DNA of 64,000 nucleotides from Paraflavitalea pollutisoli (GCF_029360705.1 NZ_JARKMX010000001.1:496001-560000), one strand, 5' to 3'. Positions 49,871 to 60,391 are shown, counted from the first letter of the stretch. Numbers and translations are program-made. Notes: a model not told the origin generated them from the sequence alone.

Positions 49871-52800
49871 ATGAAATTTTTTTACTTACTGCTCCTCGCC
49901 ACCTTGTTTTTCAGTGTGTCCAACCAACCACAGGCCCAGATGCGCCAACTGTCCATGGACGAAGCAAATCCGGATAATGAGTTGAAGAAGTTTAGCTTTT
50001 ATACGGCCAAGGAAGGTTATGCAGCCTTTACGAGATGGATTGGCTATACGACTGATAGCGGTCGCAGCTTTATCAGGAAGAACATCACTTTAAGTAATGT
50101 GAATTTCAACGGATACCCGGTTAATCTGACTTTTGGATTTGGCATCAACGGTGTCTGTGCTTTCAACAAAGATACTTTGGTTGTCTATGGTGATTATGGT
50201 CTCGTGCCATCTATTCTTTATTCTGTCGATCAGGGTAATACATTCAAGCTGATCTATCATGCGCGGTACGATCCAATGACCTTTAAGACCGGGATCACCG
50301 ATATGGTTTTTCCTGAAAATAGCAACGTAGGTTTTGCGGTTGATGCCGATAGAATATTGCGAACGAGCAATAAGGGCGTGAGCTGGTCGGTGGTGAAATT
50401 GGATGTCAGCAGATTCTACGACCACCTGGAAGCTGTCGACAACAACAACGTGTTTGCGTTCAGTAAGCAATACAACACCAGTAAAATGTTTAAAACAGCC
50501 GATGGGGGTAACTCCTGGGCCGAGGTGGTGACGCCGGCTGGTCGTATAATTTATTCCAGCTTTTTGACCGCCAATAAGGGCTGGCTCAACCTGAGCAATG
50601 ACGGGCGGTACGGCGAAGTATATTATACTTCCAATGGTGGCCGATCCTGGACCTTAAAAAACGATGCGTCCATTACGCCATTTGGTGCCATCAAGATGCG
50701 CTTTGTAAACGACAGTACCGGGTATGGTATATCCGGCGCATTCGACGTATTCAAAACGAGCGACTCGGGGAAAGTATGGGAGCCATTGCAGCGTGAGCAA
50801 CGCTATACCTACCTCAACTATTCACACAACGACCTGCAAGTGATCAATGCCGATCAGTTGTGGGCCGGTGGAGGCCATGGACTGGTTGAAATAAGTACCA
50901 ATGGGGGCGGTGTTGCGTTGCCAAGGTCCTTCTTCCGCACAGATACCACCGGAGTGGGAGCTACCGGGACGGTAAGCCTTCGCAATTATTCAAAACCCAA
51001 CTATCAATACAAATGGTATCTCAACGATACACTTATCAGTACGGGCTATCACGCCAATTATAAGCACGATAAATTGAGGCATGTCGACACTGTCACCCTG
51101 ATCGTGTCCAACGGGGTGAACAGCGATACAATGACCAGCGAAATGTACTTCCCCGCAGTTTGGGTCACTTCTTTTACGCCAACGACGGCTGCTCAGCAGG
51201 CGACGGTAACGATCAACGGATACAATTTTACCGGGACAACGCAGGTCCGGTTTGGTGGCGTTCCCGCCAGTTCATTCACTGTGGTTTCCAATACCCAGCT
51301 AAAAGCGGTAGTGGGTTATGGCGCATCGGGCAATATAGAAGTATTTGCACCGCGTGGCGTAGGTACTTTGGGCGGGTTTACCTACCTCGGCGACCCCCGT
51401 ACAGATCTGCCAACCTCCATTGCCGATTCTATATTGTGTAAATCGGAACGGATCAAAATCTCCATAGAGCGTACAGAACCTGGGGTCTATTATTATCTAA
51501 TGGGGCCGAAAATCAATGTAATCGGAGGAACCGTTACCGGCAATGGCGGTACAGTGACGTTGGTGACCGATCCCGTATCGGAAAGCGGTATTTACTCCCT
51601 CGTAGCATCCCGCACAGGTACCACCAGTGGCGACATTTTTCAGAAAAGATTCAATATTCTTGTTGAGCATACTACGGCAAGGTTTGTGGCAGATCAACTT
51701 AATATTACGCCTGGGGAGGCGGTATCATTTGCCGGCTTACATGGTGACGCACAAAACTATTATTGGACCTTCTACCAGGATGCGAGTACCACAACGGCAT
51801 CCGGAACAAAGATCGCTGACATCAGATACAGTACCCCGGGACAAAAGACTCTCCGCCTGATCAGTGTAAGTGCCAATGGCTGCGCAGATACTGCCACCAA
51901 CAGTGCGGTATTTGTATTCCAGGATCCTGGTATGGCAGTCGATTGCTCCATTAATCCCCTGGAAACATACAGTGAAAATGGAATGTCTATGGTCAAGGTC
52001 ATGGGCAGTCATGATAATGGAACCTATGTAATCGGAGCGACAGAGCAGGCGACCGAACTGAGAAGTAATATCGGGTTGTCGAAAAAGTTTGAACCAGGGA
52101 GTCATAGCTTTTTGGCCAGGTATACGGAGCATGGTGTGCTCAAATGGGCCCAATACTTTAAACCCAACGGTGGCGTCATCACGGCGGGGCAAACAGATGC
52201 ACAGGGAAATATTTACCTCACGGGTTATGCGATTTCCACGCAATGGTTCTATTTCAGAAATGGGGATTCGATGCGTATTTATGTGTCGGCAGCGGATACG
52301 ACCAATTTGGGAGAACGAACCCATGGATTCGTGATGAAACTTGATCGCAATGGTCAATACTTGTGGCATACGATCCTATTTGATCACACATCCTTGTATC
52401 AAGGTTATATAGCAAGCGCCAGTGGGCATCGTATTGCGATCAAGGATGATAATATTGTCGTAATTGGAGCTTTTCTGTCCAAGCTTTCTTACGTACAGAA
52501 CAAAGTTGCAAAGCAGTTATATGACATGCCGGGTACCTATTACCGCGGATACCAGAACTATGCGGTGTTGAAAATCAAAGACGACGGTACCTTGCTTTGG
52601 AATGGATTATTGAGTTTTCAGGCCAACAACTGGCATAGCTTGTCGGATATAGCCATCGATAAAACCGGTAATTGCTACCTCGTGGGTTCTTATGAAGAAT
52701 ACCTGGGTATTTATGATGCTGCGTCGGTAGAGCAGGTAAAGTTAAAAGGGACGGTAGCGAGGCACAAAGCGTTCTTTGTCAGTTTTGGTGCAACAGGATT

Positions 52801-54745
52801 TGTCAGGTGGTATAATAACTTCCTCTCTTCCTATGAATACGGAGAAACCGGGTTAAAGGCTGTCATCGCCGATGAAGCTGGTAATACTTATCTGGCCGGT
52901 AGCATGTTCAATTGGGGGCGGCCCGTAGGAATTGATATCCAACACAGCGATGGCACAGTTGTAAGAGACAGCCTGGCGGCGTTTGCGCTCTATAAATTTG
53001 ATAATGCCGGAAAACGCCAGTGGGGAGTGGGTAGCCGGTATCCATACTACGGGGAGGCCAGCGCCTTGTGCCTGAATGGCAATGAGATTTTCGTATCGGG
53101 TAAAGTATCCAATAATGGTGAATCGTTCGGGTCCTTCGTGTTGACTTCTTCGGACGGTAACCAAAGAAACCTTTCCATTTTTTCAAGCGAGGGCCTGGTA
53201 GCCAGGTATGATACGGCAGGTCGCTTCAAGCGGGTTTATACCAGTGGCTATAATTACAATGCTCAGGACTTTTCCATAACCAGTATGTTTATCAATCATA
53301 AACAGAAGCTTGTGTTTGGGGGCTATGCGCGGGCCTATCTAAGCGGGATCATCAATCGTTCTTTCGGAGTGATCTGGCCACATGCGGTATTGAATGGCGA
53401 CGGTTATTTCATGTCTATGAATACAGACTTCTGCAACCAGGCTGTAACCGCCGATGCCGGTCCAGACAAGATTAGCTGTTCGGGCGATACGGTCAGCATC
53501 GGATCCATGGCCAGTGGTAATATCTATTCCTGGTCGTCTAATCCGGTGGGCTTTACTTCCACACAGCCTAACCCTACGCCGAGGCCCCGTGTCAATACCC
53601 ATTACTTTTTAAAGGTAACCAGTGAAAATGGTTCGGTGGCGTACGATACCGTTTATGTTACCGTCAAACAATCGCCTATAGCCGATGCGGGAAGGGATAC
53701 GACCATTTGTTCAAGAAGCAGTGTACTCATCGGTTCTCCTGCTATAGCAGGCAACAGTTACCAATGGTTCGAAGTTACATTTGGCCCGATCGACAAACGG
53801 GTAGCGCAGTTTACGGTGAACCCAACCTGGTCCACTGCCTATGCAGTAAGGGTCCTTGGCCCCAATGGATGCCCGGCCTATGATACCGTCAGGATAGCTA
53901 CGATACCAGCTGATCAGCCTGTTGTCGCTGTCCAGACTACCAACAATACTATTTGCAAGGGGGCTACGGTGCAGTTCAATGCTCTGTCTTACTTTCTCGG
54001 TCAGACGCCCACCTACCAATGGCAACTTAATGGCATAAACGTCGGTTCCAATACCGACACGTATGTCACCGACTCCCTGAAAAATGGCGACGGCGTTTCG
54101 CTGTCAGTTGTCAACGACAATGTATGTGCTTCTGTTCCTGTTACCCACAGTAACAAGGTCTACATGACCGTGATGGAAAAAGTCAATGCAACTATTTCAA
54201 TCGAAGGGGGTACTATAGTAAATGCAGGGGAAAAAGCTACGGTCAACGCGTTGCCAACCAATGCCGGTACCGGGTATCGGGTTACCTGGCAGGATAGTAC
54301 AGGCGTACCAGGCTGGCAGGATCTGCCCGCATCCGGATCGCCTCTTTCCTATGAATACAGGCCCCAAAAGTCAGGCGATAAAGTCAGGGCTAAGCTTTTC
54401 CTTACCCTGGAATGCGCAGCCAATAATCCGGTTTATAGCCAACCAATGCAGTTTGTCGTAAATACCATCACCAGTGTGGGGCCAGTTCCTGCGACTCAAT
54501 CAGGCATACGCTTTTATCCCAATCCTGCACAGGAATTTCTCGTTGTTGACAGTTTGCGCCTACAGGATCAATGGCAAGAACTAGTTATTACTCAGATAGA
54601 CGGAAGGCGAACATCCATAAAGATACCAATAAGCAGCCGGACTCAGATAACGGTGCCTCTATCGACATTGGGGCGTGGGATGCATGTGGCCATTTTACGC
54701 AATAAGAAGGGGATGGCTATTTATTTTAATTTTATGAAGTTGTAG
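49871..54745 (+). CDS. Very large secreted multidomain protein with type IX secretion sorting domain
   Basis: A 1624-residue secreted protein. Signal peptide at residues 1-23 (FYLLLLATLFFSVSNQPQAQ). In order: a YCF48/BNR-type propeller at about 40-380 (SGRSFIRKN, KGVSWSVVKL, DGGNSWAEVV, GGRSWTLKND, SDSGKVWEPL); an IPT/TIG domain at about 430-510 (WVTSFTPTTAAQQATVTING); PKD/Ig-like sandwiches; SBBP-like repeats at about 770-1170 (TDAQGNIYLTGYA, DKTGNCYLVGSY, DEAGNTYLAGSM); further Ig-like modules (TADAGPDKISCSGD, IADAGRDTTICSRS); and a C-terminal T9SS sorting domain from about 1547 (GIRFYPNPAQEFLVVDSLRL to FNFMKL). ATG 49871 is chosen for the signal peptide. The target surface role (adhesion or binding) is inferred only from domain type. 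Confidence 0.92.
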   Translation: MKFFYLLLLATLFFSVSNQPQAQMRQLSMDEANPDNELKKFSFYTAKEGYAAFTRWIGYTTDSGRSFIRKNITLSNVNFNGYPVNLTFGFGINGVCAFNKDTLVVYGDYGLVPSILYSVDQGNTFKLIYHARYDPMTFKTGITDMVFPENSNVGFAVDADRILRTSNKGVSWSVVKLDVSRFYDHLEAVDNNNVFAFSKQYNTSKMFKTADGGNSWAEVVTPAGRIIYSSFLTANKGWLNLSNDGRYGEVYYTSNGGRSWTLKNDASITPFGAIKMRFVNDSTGYGISGAFDVFKTSDSGKVWEPLQREQRYTYLNYSHNDLQVINADQLWAGGGHGLVEISTNGGGVALPRSFFRTDTTGVGATGTVSLRNYSKPNYQYKWYLNDTLISTGYHANYKHDKLRHVDTVTLIVSNGVNSDTMTSEMYFPAVWVTSFTPTTAAQQATVTINGYNFTGTTQVRFGGVPASSFTVVSNTQLKAVVGYGASGNIEVFAPRGVGTLGGFTYLGDPRTDLPTSIADSILCKSERIKISIERTEPGVYYYLMGPKINVIGGTVTGNGGTVTLVTDPVSESGIYSLVASRTGTTSGDIFQKRFNILVEHTTARFVADQLNITPGEAVSFAGLHGDAQNYYWTFYQDASTTTASGTKIADIRYSTPGQKTLRLISVSANGCADTATNSAVFVFQDPGMAVDCSINPLETYSENGMSMVKVMGSHDNGTYVIGATEQATELRSNIGLSKKFEPGSHSFLARYTEHGVLKWAQYFKPNGGVITAGQTDAQGNIYLTGYAISTQWFYFRNGDSMRIYVSAADTTNLGERTHGFVMKLDRNGQYLWHTILFDHTSLYQGYIASASGHRIAIKDDNIVVIGAFLSKLSYVQNKVAKQLYDMPGTYYRGYQNYAVLKIKDDGTLLWNGLLSFQANNWHSLSDIAIDKTGNCYLVGSYEEYLGIYDAASVEQVKLKGTVARHKAFFVSFGATGFVRWYNNFLSSYEYGETGLKAVIADEAGNTYLAGSMFNWGRPVGIDIQHSDGTVVRDSLAAFALYKFDNAGKRQWGVGSRYPYYGEASALCLNGNEIFVSGKVSNNGESFGSFVLTSSDGNQRNLSIFSSEGLVARYDTAGRFKRVYTSGYNYNAQDFSITSMFINHKQKLVFGGYARAYLSGIINRSFGVIWPHAVLNGDGYFMSMNTDFCNQAVTADAGPDKISCSGDTVSIGSMASGNIYSWSSNPVGFTSTQPNPTPRPRVNTHYFLKVTSENGSVAYDTVYVTVKQSPIADAGRDTTICSRSSVLIGSPAIAGNSYQWFEVTFGPIDKRVAQFTVNPTWSTAYAVRVLGPNGCPAYDTVRIATIPADQPVVAVQTTNNTICKGATVQFNALSYFLGQTPTYQWQLNGINVGSNTDTYVTDSLKNGDGVSLSVVNDNVCASVPVTHSNKVYMTVMEKVNATISIEGGTIVNAGEKATVNALPTNAGTGYRVTWQDSTGVPGWQDLPASGSPLSYEYRPQKSGDKVRAKLFLTLECAANNPVYSQPMQFVVNTITSVGPVPATQSGIRFYPNPAQEFLVVDSLRLQDQWQELVITQIDGRRTSIKIPISSRTQITVPLSTLGRGMHVAILRNKKGMAIYFNFMKL

Positions 54746-54944
54746 TATCACGCTGCTTCATAATAATTTGCGGCCCATAAGGCTGGATCTGATAACGTAT
54801 TGGCCTTTTAGGAAGCACTGGCCGTTGCTGGTATACATAGCCTCGAAAGTTCGGTTGGGTAGAAGATTAACAGTCTGGCAATTCGCTAAAAATTTAATAA
54901 ATCATTCAGTAATTGGTTAGATAATTGTCCGGGTGAGACTACAC

Positions 54945-54978
54945 CGCCCGTAAAAACGAAAGTTTTTGCGGGCGTTTC
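54945..54978 (+). terminator. Intrinsic terminator downstream of the T9SS gene
   Basis: CGCCCGTAAAAAC / GTTTTTGCGGGCG with loop GAAA, then TTTC. It also adjoins the stop codon of the convergent minus-strand gene. Confidence 0.7.
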
Positions 54979-54981
54979 ATT

Positions 54982-55698
54982 TTACAGTGTTCCTCCTAAC
55001 GGCCAGTTCTTCCAATGGTTATTAGGTTGCTCTGTTGGTTGGTATAGTCTTGGGTTGCCAGTTTCCAATACTTGCGCTATCATCTGAAAGGTTCTGTGAT
55101 TACCGGGCTTTTCTTCGCTTGCGAGATCAGGATGAAACCACTCGTCCAATAACAACACCCGAGGCAAATCAGCAGGAATTCTTTGTCTTATTTCCTTTTC
55201 AGTCGCCAGGAATTGTTCTTTATACCCAAGGTTAATCCCACGTAAAAATTCCCAGATATTGACTTTTGGAGGGTTTTCCAAATCCACTCCGGCCGACTTG
55301 TAATAATCGATATCGTGGGGTATAGTTATTTTTTGTTCTCTTAATTGCATTGAATTCGTTGTAGGATTCAGTGCTTGCTCATATTCTTCGTCGAAGGTTT
55401 CCCCTTCCTCGCTATCCGCAGTTAAGTAAAGAAAATTTTCATTCCTGGTTCCTGGACCAAACGGTAGGCAATTGCCGTACACATGCAGACAATTAGTGAT
55501 GCCGTCGTGGCCGCCACCGCGGTAGCTATAGCCCACCACTTCGATCAATAAGGCCCACTCTTTTTCATTTCTGTAGGCAGATAATCTCGAATCCACTAAA
55601 TATACATATCCGTTATCAAACATTGGAAATTGGAATTCGTCTGCGCACATGTCCAGTTGTTGCAGTATGTCGGCTGCGGTATAATTGGTGGCTCTCAC
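54982..55698 (-). CDS. Hypothetical protein (DUF7003-like)
   Basis: A 238-residue soluble protein with no signal or membrane segment. It opens with an alpha-helix and beta strands (TNYTAADILQQLDMCADEFQ, FPMFDNGYVYLVDSRLSAYR), then WALLIEVVGYSYRGGGHDGI, an HVYGNCLPFGPGTRNENFLY stretch and a charged helical C terminus (EQFLATEKEIRQRIPADLPR, VLLLDEWFHPDLASEEKPGN). I think this matches a family sometimes listed as DUF7003, which is common in Bacteroidota, but I am not certain. The start is GTG 55698; no closer ATG keeps the conserved opening. Neighbours give no functional clue. Confidence 0.6.
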   Translation of the reverse strand: MRATNYTAADILQQLDMCADEFQFPMFDNGYVYLVDSRLSAYRNEKEWALLIEVVGYSYRGGGHDGITNCLHVYGNCLPFGPGTRNENFLYLTADSEEGETFDEEYEQALNPTTNSMQLREQKITIPHDIDYYKSAGVDLENPPKVNIWEFLRGINLGYKEQFLATEKEIRQRIPADLPRVLLLDEWFHPDLASEEKPGNHRTFQMIAQVLETGNPRLYQPTEQPNNHWKNWPLGGTL

Positions 55699-55942
55699 AG
55701 TTATTGTTTATCTGATAAAAATACCCCTAAACCTGATACCGGAATTTTATTTTTATACCTAACAATGACCTGAATGTATAAGTGCTTTTTGGCGGGAATG
55801 ATGCAAGTAATGGCTTGGCTTGGTAGTAAAAACCACATTTTGAGCTTGTGTATTTACTCGAATTCAAAAATTAATGCGGACTTCGCTTGCATGTACAGGT
55901 GATCCCGTCTATTTTGTCCAATAACCCCTAAATCCATTATTA

Positions 55943-56542
55943 ATGAAAAAGGTTGCTCTCAGTATTCTTTTTTTAGCCATTGTTGTTGTGTCTAACGCGC
56001 AATCGGAATCAGCTTTCAAGCCTTTTAAAGTAGATCTTAGTTTGGGCTACGCCATGCCTGGTGGAACAGGTGCTAAAGGCGGTGTTCTATTTGCCCTGGA
56101 GCCTAAGTATGAGGTAATCCCCAATCTTTCAGTGGGTCTTCGCATCGAAGCGGCTGTCATGGCCCGTGGTACCGTTGACGCACAAGGGTATGCCTCAGAG
56201 GTTGATGTAAAAGCTGCCGGTTCTTATTTATTAACCGGTGATTATTATTTCACAGAAACCACGGTTCGCCCATTCGTAGGTATCGGTCTGGGTATTTACT
56301 CCCTGGCGTCTGCTTCCGCCGACGAAAACACGACCGCTGTCAGCGCAGGTTCGAAGTTTGGTCAATTGATCAGAGGTGGTGTAGAGATCAGCCACTTCCG
56401 TTTAGGAGTGGAGTATAACATTGTGCCTGCTACTACGACAGAGTACATTGATTACAACACAGAAGCAAAAACTACGCTTAAGACCAAGAACGGCTACCTG
56501 GGTATCAAAGTGGGCGTTTGTATAGGTGGTGGAAGAAGATAA
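55943..56542 (+). CDS. Outer-membrane beta-barrel protein
   Basis: A 199-residue OmpW/OmpA-barrel-like protein. Signal peptide at residues 1-19 (LSILFLAIVVVSNAQ). Barrel-type alternating strands follow: FKVDLSLGYAMPGGTGAKGG, YEVIPNLSVGLRIEAAVMAR, GSYLLTGDYYFTETTVRPFV, GIGLGIYSLASASADENTTA, HFRLGVEYNIVPATTTEYID, and NGYLGIKVGVCIGGGRR at the end. Such 8-stranded barrels are numerous in Bacteroidota; specific function is unknown. It ends at a strong hairpin terminator shared with the convergent GH9 gene. Confidence 0.85.
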   Translation: MKKVALSILFLAIVVVSNAQSESAFKPFKVDLSLGYAMPGGTGAKGGVLFALEPKYEVIPNLSVGLRIEAAVMARGTVDAQGYASEVDVKAAGSYLLTGDYYFTETTVRPFVGIGLGIYSLASASADENTTAVSAGSKFGQLIRGGVEISHFRLGVEYNIVPATTTEYIDYNTEAKTTLKTKNGYLGIKVGVCIGGGRR

Positions 56543-56563
56543 AATACACTGTAAATATTAAAT

Positions 56564-56601
56564 AAGCCTGAAATGCTACGATCTTGTAGCATTTCAGGCT
56601 T
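56564..56601. terminator. Bidirectional intrinsic terminator
   Basis: Perfect 16-bp arms (56564-56579 and 56586-56601, containing GCCTGAAATGC) with a 6-nt loop, between convergent OMP and GH9 genes. Confidence 0.82.
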
Positions 56602-56630
56602 TATCATTTTCACCGGAAAGTAGTGTTTCA

Positions 56631-59081
56631 CTAGAACTCCGCAATCAGCGAAAACCACCGTGCTGCCGGCCCAATCCATAATTCTTTGTATGTGGCCGTA
56701 TTGAATTGCGGCCAATAGGGCTTATCGTCATTAAACCGCGATTGCATGCCTACCGGTATGCCGCCTACGGTTTCTCCGGGTAGTGCGGTATACAACTGAG
56801 GATAATTACTTCCTTCTCCCCATATAATGGACTGACCAAATGGATTTTTGCCGACGATCCAAAACAGCTGTTGTTCTGCAATGTTCAGCAGCTGTTTGTC
56901 TCGCAAAAATTTGCCCGCCAAAGCTGCTGCCTTACCGGTGGACAGCTGTACCGCAGCATTTCCCCTAAAAGAAAACCACACAGGGAAAACGCGCAGGGAA
57001 TGCTCCTCATCCAACTTGATACCATTCTCCAGCTGCTCTTTGTAGTCATTGGCAGCCCCCTTGTAAATGCCCACCTGTACTTTGTAAAAGTTTACCGAGT
57101 CTTTCACCTCATCAACGTGATAAACGCCACTAGGGACCAGTCCATAGGGCTGCACATACTGCATGATGTTTTTAAGGTAATCACCGTACAGCCTGATAGA
57201 TGCCTCCCACTTTTTGTAATCAGGATGATTGGGTTGTGTTGAGCACAGTGCTGTCAACGCCTGCATATAGGCCTGGTCGCGGGACTGGTGCGTATAATGC
57301 ACGATTGATTGCTTGTTCAGATCCCGGTAGAAGAAGCCGCGTGTTTTGTTTTTATCATTCAGCGGCTCCGTACGTTGACACTGTAGTGAATACTCAATGG
57401 CTTTGGCAGCTTCAGTGGCGTAGATCTTAGCTCCGGTTAGTTTGTACAGTTGAGTGGCTGCAAAGGATATATTGGCCGCGTACTGGCTATTGGAAGCCAT
57501 CGCTGCATGATCACCACCGCCACCAATACTGCTTAGGTCGGCAAAGCCGAGGCTGTCGAATCGTTGCCTGGCATAGTTGAAATCTTCCACCGCTACTTTT
57601 CCCAGGAACTCTTTCAGCATCGGATCGTTATCCATGTTCATCGATGCGAATGCCTCGATACCCGCAAACAGGAAATTCTCAAACGCCCGGTTGTGTACAC
57701 GTACCTGCCTGCGTTTCGACGAATCATCTTTGGTTCCGATAATGCCGTCTGTCCATAAATTGGTGCCCCAGGTCTGCGCACGGTAGCCATTGCCCAGCCT
57801 TGCTTTCAATATGCAATCAATGCCCCATCCCGCTTCTTCCTGTAACCGCAGGAACAGCTGTTGGTTACCCTTTTCTTTCGCACGTTTCGCCATTTCCAAT
57901 AGGCCAAATATGATTTCTCCCGACTGTAATACCTGTTGCGACATATCTGCCGCATCGTGCCAACCGCCATTGAAGGGAAATAGTTTACCTTGAAAGGTTA
58001 CATTGAGGTCACTGTGACACGCGCCATGTTTACCGGGAATGGGATAACCACAACGTTCGCAGAAAATATAATTGAGCATGCGCCAGGCCGAGTTGTCCCA
58101 GATGTCTTTACTGATGTAAAATGGCTTGGTGGTAACATTGCCAACACGAATGGTATATTGGCCCTCTTTCTTGAAGTCACTGAAATTGACCGTTTCAAAA
58201 CTCCCGATGGCCGTTTTGGCCGCATTGACCTTTCCCTCGTACACTACTGCTTTCCGGGTATTGTCGATGAGTTGAAAACTGCCGTTGTGGTTCTTAACAT
58301 GAATAATAGCTGTCTTTTCACTTTCTGTGCCGTAGCCAGTCGTCGAATGGATAATACGGTTTGGCGCCGGCACCCATCCACTGGCTATTTCCGGATTTTC
58401 TATCGTTTGCAGGGATACCGCGTCGATGTCAAATTTGAGAGAGTCGCCCATGGTGCGCTCTTTGCCGAAGATCTCCATGGCAAAGGATAGTTTGGTGACC
58501 TTGTCGCGCGGCAGATCAGGCATTTCTACAAAACACTCGTTCCATTGCCCGTTGATCAGGTTGATCTCATGAATGCCCTCACGCTCGTATTTGTCGGGCA
58601 CTTTGATCGCGCCGTCATTTTCAATATACAGGTTGAGGTAGATGCTGCGGGCGCCTTCGCAATGGGGATAGATAAAGAAATGTATCCGGTTGTATTTTTC
58701 CCAATTGGCACCACCCACCTCATAGCTGGCCATGGATGTTCCCAATCCGATACCCCAGTCGAGGAAGGTTGGGTTGGTGGTTTGACCCACAAGGCGCAAA
58801 CTGTTTTTGCCAGATTTACTTCTTTCGTTGGTCAGGCGCATGCCACCGAACCCTTTATGTGTCCATTTATCCAGAGTCTCCATGTCACACAACATCGCCG
58901 AGGACAATACCTTTTTGGTGACGCCATAGGTTTCAAATGATTTACTGTAATCCAGTGGCAAAGGACTGTGTACATACCCGGTGTTGATAATATCCCGTTT
59001 TAGTTGCTCGTCGATCTGGGCAGACAGCAATACGGGAAAGGCAGTGCAGCATAGCAAAGCGAGCATTTTCTGTAGGTTCAT
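56631..59081 (-). CDS. Glycoside hydrolase family 9 enzyme with N-terminal CelD-like Ig domain
   Basis: An 816-residue secreted enzyme. Signal peptide at 1-21 (LALLCCTAFPVLLSAQ). N-terminal beta-sandwich (about 30-230) contains a carbohydrate-binding-like segment (GFGGMRLTNERSKSGKNSLR). A CelD_N Ig-like domain follows at about 240-330. The GH9 catalytic (alpha/alpha)6 barrel takes the rest, with the hallmark FPFNGGWHDAADMSQQ at about residue 368-385 (nucleophile/base Asp), GGGGDHAAMASNSQYAANIS and a C-terminal YKELWIGPAARWFSLIAEF that would hold the acid Glu. Family members hydrolyse beta-glucans such as cellulose or xyloglucan. No SusC/SusD genes adjoin it. Specificity cannot be set. Confidence 0.9.
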   Translation of the reverse strand: MNLQKMLALLCCTAFPVLLSAQIDEQLKRDIINTGYVHSPLPLDYSKSFETYGVTKKVLSSAMLCDMETLDKWTHKGFGGMRLTNERSKSGKNSLRLVGQTTNPTFLDWGIGLGTSMASYEVGGANWEKYNRIHFFIYPHCEGARSIYLNLYIENDGAIKVPDKYEREGIHEINLINGQWNECFVEMPDLPRDKVTKLSFAMEIFGKERTMGDSLKFDIDAVSLQTIENPEIASGWVPAPNRIIHSTTGYGTESEKTAIIHVKNHNGSFQLIDNTRKAVVYEGKVNAAKTAIGSFETVNFSDFKKEGQYTIRVGNVTTKPFYISKDIWDNSAWRMLNYIFCERCGYPIPGKHGACHSDLNVTFQGKLFPFNGGWHDAADMSQQVLQSGEIIFGLLEMAKRAKEKGNQQLFLRLQEEAGWGIDCILKARLGNGYRAQTWGTNLWTDGIIGTKDDSSKRRQVRVHNRAFENFLFAGIEAFASMNMDNDPMLKEFLGKVAVEDFNYARQRFDSLGFADLSSIGGGGDHAAMASNSQYAANISFAATQLYKLTGAKIYATEAAKAIEYSLQCQRTEPLNDKNKTRGFFYRDLNKQSIVHYTHQSRDQAYMQALTALCSTQPNHPDYKKWEASIRLYGDYLKNIMQYVQPYGLVPSGVYHVDEVKDSVNFYKVQVGIYKGAANDYKEQLENGIKLDEEHSLRVFPVWFSFRGNAAVQLSTGKAAALAGKFLRDKQLLNIAEQQLFWIVGKNPFGQSIIWGEGSNYPQLYTALPGETVGGIPVGMQSRFNDDKPYWPQFNTATYKELWIGPAARWFSLIAEF

Positions 59082-59377
59082 ATAGCGTTAATGGTTTTCC
59101 GGCTTTTCGGGGGGTACGGTGGAAGAGTGCTGGTTGATTTGGCTTACGGATGGAGAATTGCCTATGCAGATAAATATAGCCAAAAATCAGGAGATGAGCG
59201 GGGCAAATTTAGATATCTTCAACCTGTTTACTACGTACAAAACCTATAGCACAAATGAGAATTCGTACCTACTTAGCAATGTTGCTGGGGTATCTCCCGC
59301 TTTAATGGATACGAGAAGGATATGGCGTACTATCCACAGGGTACTGGGGCGATCGTTATTCAGGGTGCGCACAAAAG
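59082..59377. other. Intergenic region upstream of the GH9 gene
   Basis: No gene. It holds a minus-strand TAAATTTG box at 59204-59211, about 120 nt upstream of the GH9 start, which is a likely promoter -7. An uninformative open frame on the plus strand was not accepted as a gene. Confidence 0.5.
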
Positions 59378-60391
59378 CTAGTTGGCATATCTCTCCAATG
59401 CCTTTTTTAGGTGTCCTTTCAGCTGCTTTACCAGGATGCGCGGCCGCAGCACTTTGATCTTTGCGCCAAAGCCCAACAGCTCCCGCTCCAATTCGAAGTT
59501 GAGCACCACCTTGATGCGAAAGATCTTACCACCGTTTTCTTCACCCAGCATCTTCTGCGTGTGATGCAAGGGTTTGGTGATGAGGTAGGGGGCATTGGCA
59601 TTGTCGATCCAAAATACTACTTCACAATCGCGCTGCCCGGTATTCTTGGTAACACCAATGACGTCATTAAAAAAGGTGGAAAGATCAACGACCTTGTTTT
59701 CCTGATAAGCTTCCTGGTGCTCTTCAATCTTTTCCATCCTGTCCAGCGCAAGAGTGAGCAACTGACCGGCTTGGCCATGCCGAACGCCCAGCACAAACCA
59801 GCGGTTGCGGTATTCTTTCAGGAGGTATCCACTAAAGCAAAAACTACTCGCGTCCCTGGCCTTGAAAGACCGATAGGTAATGCTCAATGTCTTTTCGGCA
59901 ACAATGGCTTTCCGGATCACTTCGATGTGTTCAAGCCCTTTCAGGTGATCATTCTTTTCAAACTCCACCACCGGCAGACTATGCGTTTTCTGCGAATAGA
60001 TTTTATCCTCCAGTTTGCTCACCATCTCTCTCAGGTCGGTAAAATGGTTGAAGGCTTTAAACTGTTGCAGCAAGCCCGATACCTCACTCAAGACCTGTAG
60101 ATCTTGCTGGTTGATGGGGCTGTTGGTAATGCTATAGTGCTTATCTGCATAGGTGTAATACTTTCGGTCAATCACGATGATCGGTGCTTCATAGCCCAGC
60201 TTATTGCTGCGCATCATCTCGATATCTGCCTGCACGGAGCGCCGGCTCACCCCTTTATCGATGCCTTCCATGTTATACAGGGCGGCCGAACAAGCCTCTA
60301 TCAGGTCTTCCAATGTCCACTTCCGCAAGCGGTTTTGCAAACAGTTGTCAATGGTACGGTAGCGGATCAAGGCATTTCGATTTACAGGCAT
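59378..60391 (-). CDS. WYL-domain transcriptional regulator
   Basis: A 337-residue regulator. The N-terminal part (about 5-75) is a helix-turn-helix of the type found with WYL domains: MPVNRNALIRYRTIDNCLQN, RLRKWTLEDLIEACSAALYN, GIDKGVSRRSVQADIEMMRS. A WYL domain (about 150-240) follows with SITYRSFKARDASSFCFSGY, LLKEYRNRWFVLGVRHGQAG, and a WCX C-terminal extension. WYL proteins bind nucleic acids or nucleotides and often regulate DNA- or RNA-stress genes. It is divergent from hen1-pnkp across 143 bp, so it is the probable regulator of that operon. ATG 60391 is preferred over two codons of upstream extension. Confidence 0.9.
   Translation of the reverse strand: MPVNRNALIRYRTIDNCLQNRLRKWTLEDLIEACSAALYNMEGIDKGVSRRSVQADIEMMRSNKLGYEAPIIVIDRKYYTYADKHYSITNSPINQQDLQVLSEVSGLLQQFKAFNHFTDLREMVSKLEDKIYSQKTHSLPVVEFEKNDHLKGLEHIEVIRKAIVAEKTLSITYRSFKARDASSFCFSGYLLKEYRNRWFVLGVRHGQAGQLLTLALDRMEKIEEHQEAYQENKVVDLSTFFNDVIGVTKNTGQRDCEVVFWIDNANAPYLITKPLHHTQKMLGEENGGKIFRIKVVLNFELERELLGFGAKIKVLRPRILVKQLKGHLKKALERYAN

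Noticed and set aside
59119-59457. 112-codon open frame on the plus strand between GH9 and WYL genes
   Set aside because: Its 3' part runs antisense into the WYL coding sequence and it lacks family likeness.
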